This document shows positions 10,825 through 21,029 of a DNA stretch of 64,000 nt, one piece after another. The notes under the pieces were generated by a model, which saw only the letters and a program-made list of their open reading frames with translations, was not told where the DNA came from and did no database searches. Source of the stretch: Apostichopus japonicus (Eukaryota > Echinodermata > Holothuroidea > Aspidochirotida > Stichopodidae); NCBI RefSeq assembly GCF_037975245.1, contig NC_092575.1:11178501-11242500 (forward strand). Direction: 5' to 3'. The translations under genes were made by a program, and so were the position numbers. How positions within the stretch are numbered: position 1 is the first letter of the stretch; the number at the start of each line of letters is the position of its first letter.

Positions 10825-13800
10825 ATATATACATATATATGGCTTTAGGTGGATTCTATATATATTGTCCACATGAAACATATATGAATTTGTTTTATAT
10901 GGTTCATATACAAATATCATGTTCAGTTTAAGGTTTATATAAAATTCCCGATGCAACAGCAATATATAGAAAAATATTAGCTTTATATGTAGTATACCTT
11001 AGCAAGTTTTGCAGAACATGGGTCTGCTTTACAGTGCTGTACATTACGATACCGAGATATATAACTGGATGCATTGGAAATACAGTAACTCTCTCCTAAA
11101 TGTACACACCGTGGCTGTAGGCCTACTACAATGTTACTGCTAGTAGTAGTAGTACAGTGGGCCGTGGGCTAAGCTAATTCGTGAATACCGCACAAAGCTA
11201 CACTCTGTTGTAATATGTTTGTGACATGTTTTAACTAGTCAATAAACAAGCATAAGAGCAAAGAATTACTTATTCATTTGGGGGTTGTGGGTTGTTTTGA
11301 AACTATGGGTCCTTTGTTTTAAATTTAATAAAAAAAACTTTTGACAGGAAAGGCTAGATATGCCATTCTGAGTATGAAATGTTCTGGCTGGAGAATCTTT
11401 TAACTTCTTTGACATAATGGCTTGCTTTTTTTATGTCAGATATTATACGTCATCTCAATTCTACTCCACTTTCAAGATAACGAGCATAGATTTGGATTTG
11501 GGCGCGACATCGGTACTCTGGATATTGATGAAGATGGCGCCATGGTTATCAACAATGTTACAATAGATCATATATCTTTGTATACGTTGATTTACACCGA
11601 CAGAGACGGACATGATTATCAACATGAATTTATCATTATAGGTAATGTTAGTACCATTCATATAAAGAGAACATTATTATAGAAACAATTAACTCTAATA
11701 TCGAGAAAGGAAAATGTTGATCTTGTTATTACTTCACGGTTAGGTACAGCAGCAAAGCAATTATAAATGACGTTTGGAGAATCACAAACAATGAAATATC
11801 ATAAAAAAATATATATACTAAGAAATGCAAATACGACTTTGCTTATACTGATTTACACGTAAAAACAACTTCCTTGAGCTATGTGATGAAAATTTGTATG
11901 ATTGCAGAAGAATGTATCTTTGAAATAATAGAGCATAAAATGTGATTTTACTGACTCAAACCAATCAGGTTACTGCTTCCTCATTGTTTACTCTTTTCTC
12001 GCAGATTGTCCTGACATTACTGTTTACGCCCATCATGGATCCGACGCACTCATAAATTGTTACTTCCCTCAGTCTCAAAGGGTTTTCTGGTACGATTCAA
12101 CGTCACGTAATGCTCGACCAATCGCAAGTCTTGAAGGAGGCCGGAAGGCGGGGTCAGGAGTCTCTGCTGGGAAATACGATATTGCCAATAACTGTGGTCT
12201 GCTGATAAGGAATACTACTTTCAGCGACGAAAAAACATACCGTGCTATAGTTATTGTATCAAATATACATACATTAACAACAGATCAGGAAGTCGTTATT
12301 TATGGTAAGTAAGTGTTTTATATAAAGTTATGAGAATAAACCTAGCTGTAAACTGCGATTATTTTTACCTGCCTTAGAAATTCGGTCCTCAGATAATACC
12401 TACCAAACTCAGTAACATAATGTACCCTGTAATCCAGTTTTCTAAGAAAGAAAAAAAGTAAATAGGCATGTGTTGGAATGTATAAGTTATAGTTTTAATA
12501 TGTTGTTTGTAGCAGGATCTTCTTCAACGACAAACTGAATTAAAAACAGTTTCAATATGCATTCGAGTAAGATTCTGCCATTATCGACACTTCAGGTACC
12601 CTTACTTGTTTACGTAATCTGGTTCCTAAGGGTTTCGTTTATTCTACAGCAAGCGTCGAAACAGCGGTATTGTCAGTAGATATTTGCGAGGGAAGAAACT
12701 TCTGTTTGGTGCAGCTGCAAGATCCGACATTTTTTATGTGTCGGGAAACAAATACAGGACCTCATACGTTACTTGGCTGGACAAGAAACACATCAAACGG
12801 TACACGATTAGTTAATACTTCTAAGTCTTTTGATGGAAACATGTACGAGGCATTCGTATCAACGAATGTAAATCTTAACTCGACAGACCGACTGTATGTT
12901 TACATCTGTAACTCTATAATAGATATTCCAGCTAAGCCATTAAGACAAATAGTTGTAATGGTCGAATATGAGAGTAAGGACTACATCACTACTCTGTTGA
13001 AACCGACATATTATAGGGCATATGATGACGTCAGGTTAGTCTGCACCAATGAGAATTCTTTGTTCATATTATGGAAAAGAAACCACGAAACTATTGGATA
13101 CTATCACGAAGGCAAATCGGATGTATTGAAACCTGGCTACGAGCTTGATAAGGATGGATCGTTGCTCATTAACAATTTCTCATATACACATGAAGGTGAA
13201 TATGTTTGTATCTACAACAATGGTAAAGTCGAGGACGTAAAGCAACATAATATCAAGACCGTTGGTGAGTGCCTTTATTTTTGCAAATCTCTTAATTTAT
13301 TGTATAATATACCGTTCTACTGACTATAAACAATACCGTTTGTTCCATTTTTCTTTTTCATATTGTTTTCCGAACATGTTCCTGGTTTTAACTTACTTTC
13401 AGGGGCACTTATCGGACGGGCCCAATATGAGGTACAACGTCATAACTAAACGTTAATTGATCTGCAACATTAAGGTCTCAAAGTCACAGATAAATAATAT
13501 AGTATTGCTAAAGCTAGCTATATAATGACTTACAATCTCAAGATATTGAGGAATTTTGTCTTTTCAATCAACAAACCTTTATCTGTATAATTCTAATCAA
13601 TCGGTAGGTAGAACGCTTGGAATGTATTTGGAATCTTCGTCGTATCCGTAGTAATATCAAAATAAATAATCTTAAAATGGAAAACAATTAAGAACTATAC
13701 CGTTCATAATATTCTCTTCTTATTTCTTTATTCATTAGTTACACCAATCAATCCTACACCTTCTATCGTTGGGTGCTCAGAGCCATTGAATTGCAAATTT

Positions 13801-15117
13801 AATGTTACAAGCAGTGGATATCTGACATGTTTAATAGAGGGCGTTCTTCCAATCGTGCATCCGAAATGGATCCACGATGAATATATTTCTTCCAGAATTA
13901 CTTTCAGTCAACCACAGCTAATAGTGAGAAATATTGGGTCTTTGTTTAACATATACTTGACTACTTACTACGAAATAACGACTGACCAGGAGGGTTATGA
14001 AAGTGAGACAGACGAAGACTGGCAGGCTTATGACGTCACAGCGTCCTGCTCTGTGAACTACGAGGTTCTTGGGCAACACAAGACGGACGTTACGCTGCGT
14101 CTCCAGAAACGTACTTCAGGTGACTATATACAATGTATAAGCGTAGGAAGGTAGTTTGATGAGGAGATAAACTGTTACTGTATGATGATGATAAATTAGA
14201 CCACCCCATTGGAGCTTGTTGAAACAATTCTTTTTCTGGGTAGTGATCTTCAAGTAACAATATATGGCAGTGAGAAAAACTAAACGTAAAGACCCCTCGT
14301 GGCACCCCCTTTTGGTTCCGAAATGACCGTATTTAAATATTTCAGAAAATCTAATACGATGTATTAAGATACGGATAGTTACATATGGAGAGCAAAATGG
14401 TATATTACCACAACCGTGACGTTAGCATTTTCTTTGCATTCAGAATAGTTAAATGCGACTCAAGGAAGTTGAAACTCACAAATCATGCGTTAGGATGTAA
14501 GTTTATGTGGATTAGCATTTATTTCAGCTTATGTTTAATTTTCAGATACTAAGTGTGTTATAAATCGTATTAGTCATACATAATATCTATCTTTTCGATT
14601 TGTTTCTTGCAGCTGTAACAGAGGATAGGATAAGAAAGAGGTTTGGAGGTCAGTTTAAACATGCTGATAATTTTGCTATATTTCATATATTTACATCAAA
14701 AATGACATTGTATGTGATATTTATAAGTACAAGTTTACCTTACTACGATTCTTGTTACAGTGTGACTCAAGTGTTTCCTTTCCTGGTAATGTCATATTGA
14801 TGAGTATATCTAGAAACTGATTTTCGTGGGTCATTTGGGTATACCTTCATTTCTGGTAAGTATAATTAGCAGAACAACATTTGATGCTATAGTAGATGCT
14901 TACATACATTTCTCGTTTTTTTCCAGCAAATAATAACTGGCTGTGCGTTATCCCAGTCACTGTATTGTCTGTCATTATGATTATTATTTTTGGCTTTTCA
15001 AAATGGCGAAATGGCAAAGCAGGAAATGGGACCTGTGTCAGCAAGAAAACATCTGATGCCGAGAATAATTATAAGAACAACGGTGAAGACAACCCAGCCA
15101 TGACAATTGACGTTTAA
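5504..15117 (+). CDS. Ig-superfamily transmembrane receptor, copy A (8 exons)
   Basis: Predicted single-pass cell-surface receptor of 631 aa. Exons: 5504-5558, 6213-6365, 11477-11641, 12005-12304, 12650-13264, 13739-14119, 14613-14648, 14927-15117. All seven introns are phase 1 with GT-AG ends, the classic arrangement of Ig-domain genes, and the whole chain has no stop. Order: signal peptide (1-18), Ig1 (about 19-124, split by the 5.1-kb intron 2), Ig2 (125-224), Ig3 and Ig4 in one exon (225-429), Ig5 (430-556), a 12-residue basic linker, then transmembrane helix and tail (569-631). The start is the first ATG of an ATGATG pair directly upstream of the hydrophobic segment. Copy B (28978-38305) conserves every exon and splice site. 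Ligand and pathway are unknown, and I do not recognise a named family. A recognition role is inferred from architecture only. Confidence 0.8.
6098..6130 (+). ncRNA. Relic mini-hammerhead ribozyme motif, unit A
   Basis: Reads AGCCT, then the catalytic-core box CTGAAGA (6103-6109), a stem-II hairpin around a TGCTA loop (one arm mutated, GACCC against GGATC) and GAAAC (6126-6130). The cleavage triplet GTC and the distal stem-I strand found in unit B are missing; the sequence jumps to TATTGC. It is therefore a dead remnant of the motif intact at 29593-29633. Confidence 0.5.
6213..6365 (+). CDS. Copy A exon 2: first half of Ig domain 1
   Basis: Encodes 51 residues starting (G)TKSVLTDC. Contains the B-strand cysteine in SSWKIDCRL and the C-strand tryptophan in DWSEVKYYH, then a C'-type strand NLLIMSNQ. 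Acceptor CTGTTTTAG, donor AAG|GTAAGC. Splitting a V-like domain by an intron occurs in several IgSF genes. Confidence 0.75.
7714..8083. mobile_element. 370-bp non-autonomous hAT nested in the larger hAT
   Basis: Termini CAGGGGTGGGCAACC and GGTTGCCCACCCCTG are near-perfect inverted repeats. The flanks GCCTATAG (7706-7713 and 8084-8091) are an exact 8-bp target duplication. There is no coding sequence. Only its right ~70 bp survive in unit B (30931-31002). Confidence 0.9.
8481..8513. repeat. Perfect 33-bp palindrome
   Basis: AGTGCGACAGTCGGAA, a central A, and the exact complement TTCCGACTGTCGCACT. The centre GGAAATTCC matches a symmetric Rel/NF-kB-like site. It lies in the body of the large hAT and is unchanged in unit B (31410-31442). 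Confidence 0.85.
8694..9044 (+). pseudogene. hAT transposase C-terminal dimerisation fragment, copy A
   Basis: Only the last ~115 residues of a hAT transposase remain. The hAT dimerisation signature is clear: YPNVTRAYQLILTLPVTSCS, then CERSFSALKFVNNSLRASMS and LSDLMVLATHPDRA. The catalytic N-terminal and RNase-H-like parts are absent, so it is non-functional. The frame is intact here; copy B has a 5-bp duplication that breaks it. Confidence 0.85.
9835..9920 (+). repeat. Subterminal module shared by several hAT elements
   Basis: A ~90-bp stretch reading TGCCGTTTCC...GCAATCTGAGGGG...TTCTTGTACGCTGCGCGCC...GCGCTCCGCTTAGATAG. Related copies lie at about 7275-7345 (inverted), 32700-32795, 51505-51605 and 52430-52520, inside elements with different termini. 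Confidence 0.7.
10255..10470 (-). pseudogene. Transposase fragment of the larger hAT, copy A
   Basis: A second, distinct hAT dimerisation region: [20 protein letters not shown], then [20 protein letters not shown]. After RLKT an extra 4 bp relative to unit B shift the frame and the rest is nonsense. Unit B (33060-33614) keeps the frame. Confidence 0.8.
10786..10822. repeat. (AT)n microsatellite
   Basis: Short TA run adjoining the right target duplication of the large hAT. In unit B the same locus has expanded to about 170 bp (33650-33816). Confidence 0.9.
11477..11641 (+). CDS. Copy A exon 3: second half of Ig domain 1
   Basis: Encodes (D)NEHRFGFGRDIGTLDIDEDG, then the E-F motif AMVINNVTIDHISLYTLIY. 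At the position where Ig domains carry the F-strand cysteine (Y-x-C) the residue is leucine (YTL); copy B is the same. The acceptor ACTTTCAAG at 11476 keeps phase 1. An upstream AG at 11439 would shift the frame into a stop. Confidence 0.7.
12005..12304 (+). CDS. Copy A exon 4: Ig domain 2
   Basis: One V-like domain per exon. B-strand cysteine in ALINCYFPQ, C-strand tryptophan in RVFWYDS, E-strand LLIRNTTFSDEKTYRAIVIV. The F-strand cysteine is again missing (YRA instead of YxC). A cysteine at NNCGLLI and one at the domain start may form a different disulphide. Donor TATG|GTAAGT. Confidence 0.75.
12650..13264 (+). CDS. Copy A exon 5: Ig domains 3 and 4
   Basis: A 205-codon exon with two Ig domains fused without an intron. 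Domain 3 has FFMCRETN, LGWTRNTSNGT and an F-strand RLYVYICNS. Domain 4 has VRLVCTNEN, FILWKRNHETIGYY and the canonical HEGEYVCIYNN. Several N-glycosylation sequons (NTS, NGT, NST) are visible. Compared with copy B I count 14 replacement and 8 silent differences. Confidence 0.85.
13739..14119 (+). CDS. Copy A exon 6: membrane-proximal Ig domain 5
   Basis: C-type Ig-like domain with four cysteines (VGC, LNC, LTC, ASCSVNYE) and a tryptophan in HPKWIHDEY; the pairing is not obvious. The acidic insert ESETDEDWQ lies before the F strand. It is one codon longer than in copy B (DQEGYE against DQGYE). Acceptor TTCATTAG, donor TTCAG|GTGACT. Confidence 0.75.
14613..14648 (+). CDS. Copy A exon 7: basic juxtamembrane linker
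   Basis: A 36-nt micro-exon encoding (A)VTEDRIRKRFG. The acceptor TTTCTTGCAG is strong. The donor is GTCAGT here but the consensus GTAAGT in copy B. It could be skipped in phase (36 nt, phase 1 to phase 1), giving a shorter stalk. Confidence 0.6.
14927..15117 (+). CDS. Copy A exon 8: transmembrane helix and cytoplasmic tail
   Basis: Transmembrane segment WLCVIPVTVLSVIMIIIFGF, then a ~39-residue tail starting SKWRNGKAGNG. The tail has one tyrosine in NNYKNNG (YxN, a Grb2-SH2-type motif if phosphorylated) and ends TIDV, compatible with a class II PDZ ligand. An AAATGGC direct repeat at the start of the tail accounts for the 8 bp that copy B lacks. No AATAAA is evident just downstream. Confidence 0.75.
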
Positions 15118-16000
15118 GAGAAAGAGAACTATAAAGAACGGCATGGGTTCATTTGTCACTTTTAAGTTAGAAACATGTCTTTTGTGATAACATACATGGA
15201 GAACGCATGCAATACTTTATCGTTTAATTGTTTTTCACTAAATGCAGTTAGTAAGAAGTACTGATTGTGGCACCTCTTGATGAAGTCAATATGTTTGGTA
15301 ATTATATACATATAATCGGGGGGGGGGGGGTATAGGAAGCTTCCAAAAGTGGGGGCACAACATCAGAGGGGCGCTTACTCATTCCACAACCACCACTTGT
15401 TATGCTATAAGCCTATACACACCGGCCATATCAGGTTAAATATATATGATGTGTTAGTATCTATCAACACTATTACGGTGCACGTGAATAATTAAAATAG
15501 AATATTAAAATTAACAAGGCTTAAGATATCCAAAAGACAGTTTTTCATCAAAGGGGCACATTTTATTTGCCAGTAGGGCACATTTGCTACTTGGTGGAGA
15601 GAGAGAGAGAATTAAAAAGGGTTTCCCCCTTTTGACACGATGACGTCATATATTGTAAAGATGGCAGCCTCCTTGAGATGATATTTGATTCATAATATCT
15701 CCAAAGGATATGAAGAATTTTTTCCAGCTATTTGGGAACTTTTTTATAACAAGTATATCTCTATCATACTAGAATAGTTTGACTTGTTGGTTTGTTTCTC
15801 CTTAAGTATATCGTACCTGATCAGTGGTAAGATCATAAACCTAGATGGTCGAAAACACAGACCTTTAGGTCAGCCATTTAGAATTACCACAAACGTCAGA
15901 ATGGATACACCTCATGTGAGTCCTTAACTAATTCCGTTGTCCCCGTCCATACATTGGTACCTATCGTACTGCCGTATGAGTGAACTTCCGTCCTTGAACT
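15118..16000. other. Downstream spacer of copy A
   Basis: Presumed 3' UTR, then a G run (15319-15331) and C/G-rich hAT-like debris (15310-15420). From about 15590 (GAGAGAGAATTAAAAAGGG) the sequence again matches unit B (40705 onward). No further gene seen. Confidence 0.5.
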
Positions 16001-16009
16001 ATATCTATA

Positions 16010-17590
16010 CTTTCTCTGTGCTGCCCATGCCCCCTGGGATATATATTGTACGTAGATTACTGCCCTTGAGCTTCCTACTGTCTCTGAGCTACACTAGTGC
16101 CCCATGATATATCTATTGCACCTAACTTACTGACCTTGAGGTACTAACTGCCTTGAGCTCCCTACTGTCTCTGAGCTACCTAGTGCCCCTGTGATATCTA
16201 ATAACACATAAATTCCTGCCCTTGAGTTACTTACTGCCCCTGAGCGTCCTACTGTCTCTGAGCTACCTACAGTGCCCATGAGATATATAATTACACCTGA
16301 ATTACTGACCTTGAGTAACTTACTGCCCCTAGGCTTCCTATTGTCACTGAGCCACCTACAGTGCCCCTGAGATATCTAATTACACCTGAATTACTGCCCT
16401 TGAGTTACTTACAGCCCCTAGGCTTCCTACTGTCTCTGAGCTACCTACAGTGCCCATGAGATATATAATTACACCTAAATTACTGACCTTGGGTAGCTTA
16501 CTGCCCCTAGGCTTCCTATTGTCTCTGAGCCACCTACAGTGCCCCTGAGATATCTAATTACACCTACATTACTGCCCTTGAGTTACTTTCTGCCCCTAGG
16601 CTTCCTACTGTCTATGAGCTACCTACAGTGCCCATGAGATATCTAATTACACCTTATTTACTGACTTTGAGGTACTTACTGCCTTGAGCTGCCTACTGTC
16701 TGTGAGCTACCTACAGTGCCCATGGGATATATAATTACACCTAAATTACTGACCTTGGGTAGCTTACTGCCCCTAGGCTTCCTATTGTCTCTATGCTACC
16801 TACAGTGCCCCTGAGATATCTAATTACATCTTATTTACTGACCTTGAGTTACTTACTGCCCCTAGGCTTCCTACTGTCTCTGAGCTACCTAGTGCCCCTG
16901 AGATATCTAATTACACCTACATTACTGCCCTTGAGTTACTTACTGCCCCTAGGCTTCCTATTGTCTCTGAGCCACCTACAGTGCCCTCGAGATATCTAAT
17001 TACACCTACATTACTGCCCTTGAGTTACTTACTGCCACTAGGCTTCCTACTGTCTCTGAGCTACCTAGTGCCCCTGAGATATCTAATTACACCTACATTA
17101 CCGCCCTTGAGTTACTTACTGTCCCTAGGCTTCCTATTGTCTCTGAGCTACCTAGTGCCCCTGAGATATCTAATTACACCTAAATTACTGCCCTTGAGTT
17201 ACTTACTGCACCTAGGCTCCCTACTGTCTGTGAGCTACTTAGTGCCCTGAGATATCTAATTACACCTAAAGTACTGCCCCTGTGCTACTGTCTCTCCCCA
17301 TGAGATATCTAATTACATATAAATTACTGACCTTGAGTTACTTACTGCCACTAGGCTTCCAACTGTCTCTGAGCTACCTAGTGCCCCTGATATATCTAAT
17401 TACACCTAAATTACTGCCCTTGAGTTACTTTGCTGCACCTAGGCTTCCTACTGTCTCTGGGGTACCTATAGTGCCCCTGTGATATATATTGCACCTAAAT
17501 TGCTGCCCCTGGGCTACCCGCTGTCCCCGAGCTATCAACATTTCCTGAGCTTCCAATATTGTCCCATCAGTCCCTGGGTTACCCACTGGT
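16010..17590 (+). repeat. 87-bp minisatellite, unit A
   Basis: About 18 diverged units of a ~80-87-bp repeat containing TTGAGTTACTTACTGCCCCT, CTACTGTCTCTGAGCTACCT and GAGATATCTAATTACACCT. Because 87 is divisible by three and the units lack in-frame stops, long hydrophobic open frames (such as 16793-17250) run through it. The homologous array in unit B (about 41110-41730) has fewer units and no matching open frame. Confidence 0.9.
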
Positions 17591-17892
17591 TCTTAGCTGC
17601 ACTATGTCCGTCCACTACCTACCTGTATACGATGGTGATTTCAAAGCTGAGGGCCGAGGGCCTTCTTCCGTCTTCTCTTCTGTCAGCAATTTCTGTCTGA
17701 ACGTATAGGTGCCCTGACTTACAGACTTGTATTTTTAGATCCTCCTGCAAGCAGGAACTCGCGAAGAAGCCATCACTGGCTTATCAAAGCCTCAAGCTGA
17801 CCGAAGTCAGTCTCTTACATTCATATTTAACGTCCACGATTATGAATTGTCAATTGTCAACAACTCTGTAACTGGACGACATACATTAATCT

Positions 17893-17960
17893 TGGAGTGA
17901 CTCGAACTCGGGACCTTATGATTGGAAGGCACCAGCGTTAACCACTTAGCTAACACTCCA
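17893..17960 (-). repeat. tRNA-derived repeat, unit A
   Basis: On the minus strand a cloverleaf-like 68-mer starts TGGAGTG and ends with the exact complement CACTCCA. It has an A box GTTAGCTAAGTGGTTAA and a B box GAGTTCGAGTC. The anticodon stem does not pair well, so it is a tRNA pseudogene or SINE head. The copy in unit B is split by a ~235-bp insertion. Confidence 0.6.
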
Positions 17961-19450
17961 CTGTTTAGATCTATACTTCCTAATACTTTAAATATAGACT
18001 TAGATATAGATTTCTTAGATGTATATAAAGACCTCTTAAAATGCTGAGGTGATGGGGTTTTTTTTTTGGAAAGATCCGTACATCAAGAGAATAAAGATGA
18101 AACATAGGGCCCGTGTGTAGCTCTATGGCTGTAATATGATTCGATCACCACACGCGTCTCAACTCCACCGTCCTGACCTAGTCTTCGACTGTGGAGACCC
18201 GGGGTCTTACAACTATAAACCCCGCACACTGACCGACTGATCAGCGGACACCACCCACGACTGTTTACTGTTACCGACCAGTTGAGGTCACATGCACATT
18301 TTACTACCTCGTGATTGGTTATATTTGATAAAACTGCAGTTGAAGTCGTGAATCGTCGCATACTGTCCGACTGCCAGTCGCGAATAGGCTATATGTTCAA
18401 TTTTTCTCAACTGAAGCCGTCGCAACATAAAACTGCCGAAATATTTATCAATCGTAGTCTTAAGCACACGAACACTGCCAGAGTGTCCATGATTTTTTAC
18501 GTAACGACAGTGAAGTTGCGTCGGTTCGTGATCAGTTGTTATAGCGCCATCACCAAATCTTGGATATATACGCCAATAATGCAAAGCTGCAGGCCCTTGG
18601 TGACAGCAACTAATGAATGGCCTCGTATTAGCCAAACAGCTGAACATGTGACCCAAATCCAGATAAAGATTATCATCTTATACTATTTTAAGAAGCTATC
18701 TCGGTCACTACTTTTTAAAGGCAGACATCGAAAAGTTTTCAATCAAACAAAAAGTTACTAAATAAAAAATTAAAGCACAAAATGATCGTACATCGCACTG
18801 GTTCGACTGGGATCAAAACATGAAGGTTTGTTCCCAATATTATTACAACTTATAATTAGAAATATATTACAAAGGGCAAGTGTCTACCATCAAGAGAATC
18901 CTTCCAGCTCATTTTAATCGATCGTTAACTATTCCGATCTTGGAAAAAGACAATTTACAAAAAAGTCATACCTCTTCCACCTCTTAACGTTTAATGCTTT
19001 TAATCAATGTTATTTCCAACCGGAATTTCTCCACCCCTCGTTCACGCCCGCCCCCCCCCCCCCCTCCTTACGAAAATGCACCAACACATAAAAGGAAAGT
19101 TTTCACATGAAACATAGAGAATAGGTGAGTATTCTTTCTATTTATTTATTTATTTATAGTTTGTCCATCGATTTGGTCGTTTGACGTCAGACTTACATGT
19201 ATATACAGTAGGGTGCACTTTGGCAATGAAAAGTATGTTAAGTAAATACATAAAGACAGTAGCGTCAGGTATTCCGTTAGCAGCGTATATAATGAACTAA
19301 ACCTAGCACATTCCATTAATAACTTACTAAACAAAATACTCAAGCACTCTACCAACCGCATCCCTTCCCAGACTAGGTATTTGTGCTATCCAACGACAAA
19401 AGGCTATTCTCTCTTCTCGCCCAGAATGAGAAATTTTCGATAATGAAAAT
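17961..19450. other. Shared spacer without recognised genes
   Basis: Conserved with 42339-44640 in unit B apart from insertions there. The open frame at 18315-18761 is not preserved in B and I do not count it as coding. A C run sits at 19050-19063. Confidence 0.5.
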
Positions 19451-19459
19451 AATAATGTA

Positions 19460-19980
19460 CATAACTAACAGTGTGTGTTACAGGAATTCCGTGATTAACC
19501 CTAAAGTAACCTAACTGCAGGGTGTGTTACAGGGATTCATTGATTGATCTAAAGTAACCTAACTGCAGGGTGTGTTACAGGGATTCCATGATTAACCCTG
19601 AAGCAACGTAACTAGCATGGTGTGTCACAGGGATTCAGTGATTGATCTAAAGTAACTTAACTAGCAGGGTGTGTTGCCGGGATTCCGTGATTAACCCTTA
19701 AGTAACCTAACTGCAGGGTGTGTTACAAGGATTCCGTGATTAATCTAAAGTAACCTAACTGCAGGGTGTGTTACAAGGATTCCGTGATTAATCTAAAGTA
19801 ACCTAACTAGCAGGGTGTGTTACAGGGATTCTGTGATTGATCAAAAGGAACTTAACTAGCAGGGTGTGTTGCCGGGATTCCGTGATTAACCCTTAGGTAA
19901 CCTAACTGCAGGGTGTGTTACAGGGATTCAGTGGTTGATCTAAAGTAACCTAGCAATTAACTAAACAACTAGCAGGGTGT
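19460..19980 (+). repeat. ~49-bp minisatellite, unit A
   Basis: About eleven units of GCAGGGTGTGTTACAGGGAT followed by TCCGTGATTAACCCTAAAGT and AACCTAACT(A). Two alternating subtypes are visible (…GATTAACCC… and …GATTGATC…). Unit B has the same array, slightly longer (44660-45290). Confidence 0.9.
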
Positions 19981-19990
19981 TTAGTTAATT
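19951..19990. repeat. 14-bp perfect inverted repeat
   Basis: CAATTAACTAAACA and TGTTTAGTTAATTG flank a 12-bp spacer that is itself the last bit of the minisatellite unit. It marks the left edge of sequence absent from unit B. Confidence 0.6.
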
Positions 19991-20079
19991 GGATGCTAAT
20001 TATTTAGCCATGGTTGTGTGCATCCTTAAGCGTATTACGTAATCATTTATTGTTAACCAATATCGGAATTTCGTCGGCA

Positions 20080-20160
20080 TGAGGGTATAAATAGAACAGT
20101 CAAGCCAAGTGCTCTTCCTTTTCAATCTCGGTCTTGAATCAAAAACAAGCAAAACCGTAA
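20080..20160 (+). promoter_or_regulatory. Candidate TATA promoter with first exon donor (unit A only)
   Basis: TATAAATAG near 20086 is followed 60-70 bp later by a consensus donor AAAACC|GTAAGT near 20157. Downstream, TTTTATAG precedes ATGGCAAAAG near 20290, which opens only a 10-codon frame. Another frame there encodes a Lys/Arg-rich stretch without a start. The island (about 19960-20660) is missing from unit B, so a mobile-element LTR or small transcription unit is possible. Confidence 0.3.
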
Positions 20161-21029
20161 GTTGCTCTTGTTTAATTATAAAATGTTAGTCAGAATTTTA
20201 GTTCAAAAGAAACCAATTTCCACCTTCATTGAGATAACATTGACTCATTACTTTACGAATTAAGGTCGGTGTTTTTGGTACTTTTATAGATGGCAAAAGA
20301 GGCAGGGAAGAAGCTAAATTAAAGCTTGAACGAGGAAAGAAAGAGAACGTGAAACTAAGAAAAGGAAAAGGCCGACGCTCGTAATGAAAGAAAGAACATT
20401 CATTTGTATATATACCATAAACGTTGACAGAACTCTCGACGAAACAAAACTAGGACCATAAGAAGGAAAGGATGCCATATGAAGTATAAAAGTTTAAAAG
20501 GATATATATATATATATAGAAAATGATGATTTATTTTGTTCTATGTAACCGCCATTAATTTTATTGTTGTTGTTGTTGATAATTATATTGAACCTCTGAA
20601 ACTAATATACTCTCTCTGTCCGTCTTTACGCCGTTGTCGACTGCTCTCTTGAAAATAATCCGTGACAAAACAAACGGGCAAGGTGGGTGGGGAGGATGGG
20701 GGAGGCAGAAATGAGAGTATAGGTCATAATTGACATGCACGATGGAATGTTATTCTGCATAATTCGAAGAGGCATTCATGCATGTTACTGGTAACATGAT
20801 GTCCCGAAGTAAACTTTTTTAAAGATCCTGCGTTAGCTTGCAATTGCTTTCGCATTCGGTACTGATATCTCCATATATCTCTGTATTGTAGCAGAGAAAG
20901 GCCACACCATACAATTGGGGCGGGGGTCTTTATCCCCTTCCCCAGAAAAACAAAACAAAGGGTAGCTCAGCCCAACCTTCACCCCCCCCCCCCCCTACAA
21001 CACACACCGGCAGACTGCATTTTCTTTTA

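Noticed and set aside
11422-11476. Using the AG at 11438-11439 as acceptor of receptor exon 3
   Set aside because: It would put the exon in the wrong frame with a stop (TCAAGATAA). The AG at 11475-11476 keeps phase 1 and has a good pyrimidine tract in both copies.
16793-17700. Series of hydrophobic open frames (LPLSYLLPLGFLLS repeats)
   Set aside because: They come from a minisatellite whose period is divisible by three; the frame is not kept in unit B.
17893-17960. Functional tRNA genes (also 5054-5127, 54455-54533 and 54624-54695)
   Set aside because: Anticodon or acceptor stems do not pair properly; they look like SINE heads or pseudogenes.
18315-18761. 148-codon plus-strand frame
   Set aside because: Not preserved in unit B, and no domain or codon signal.
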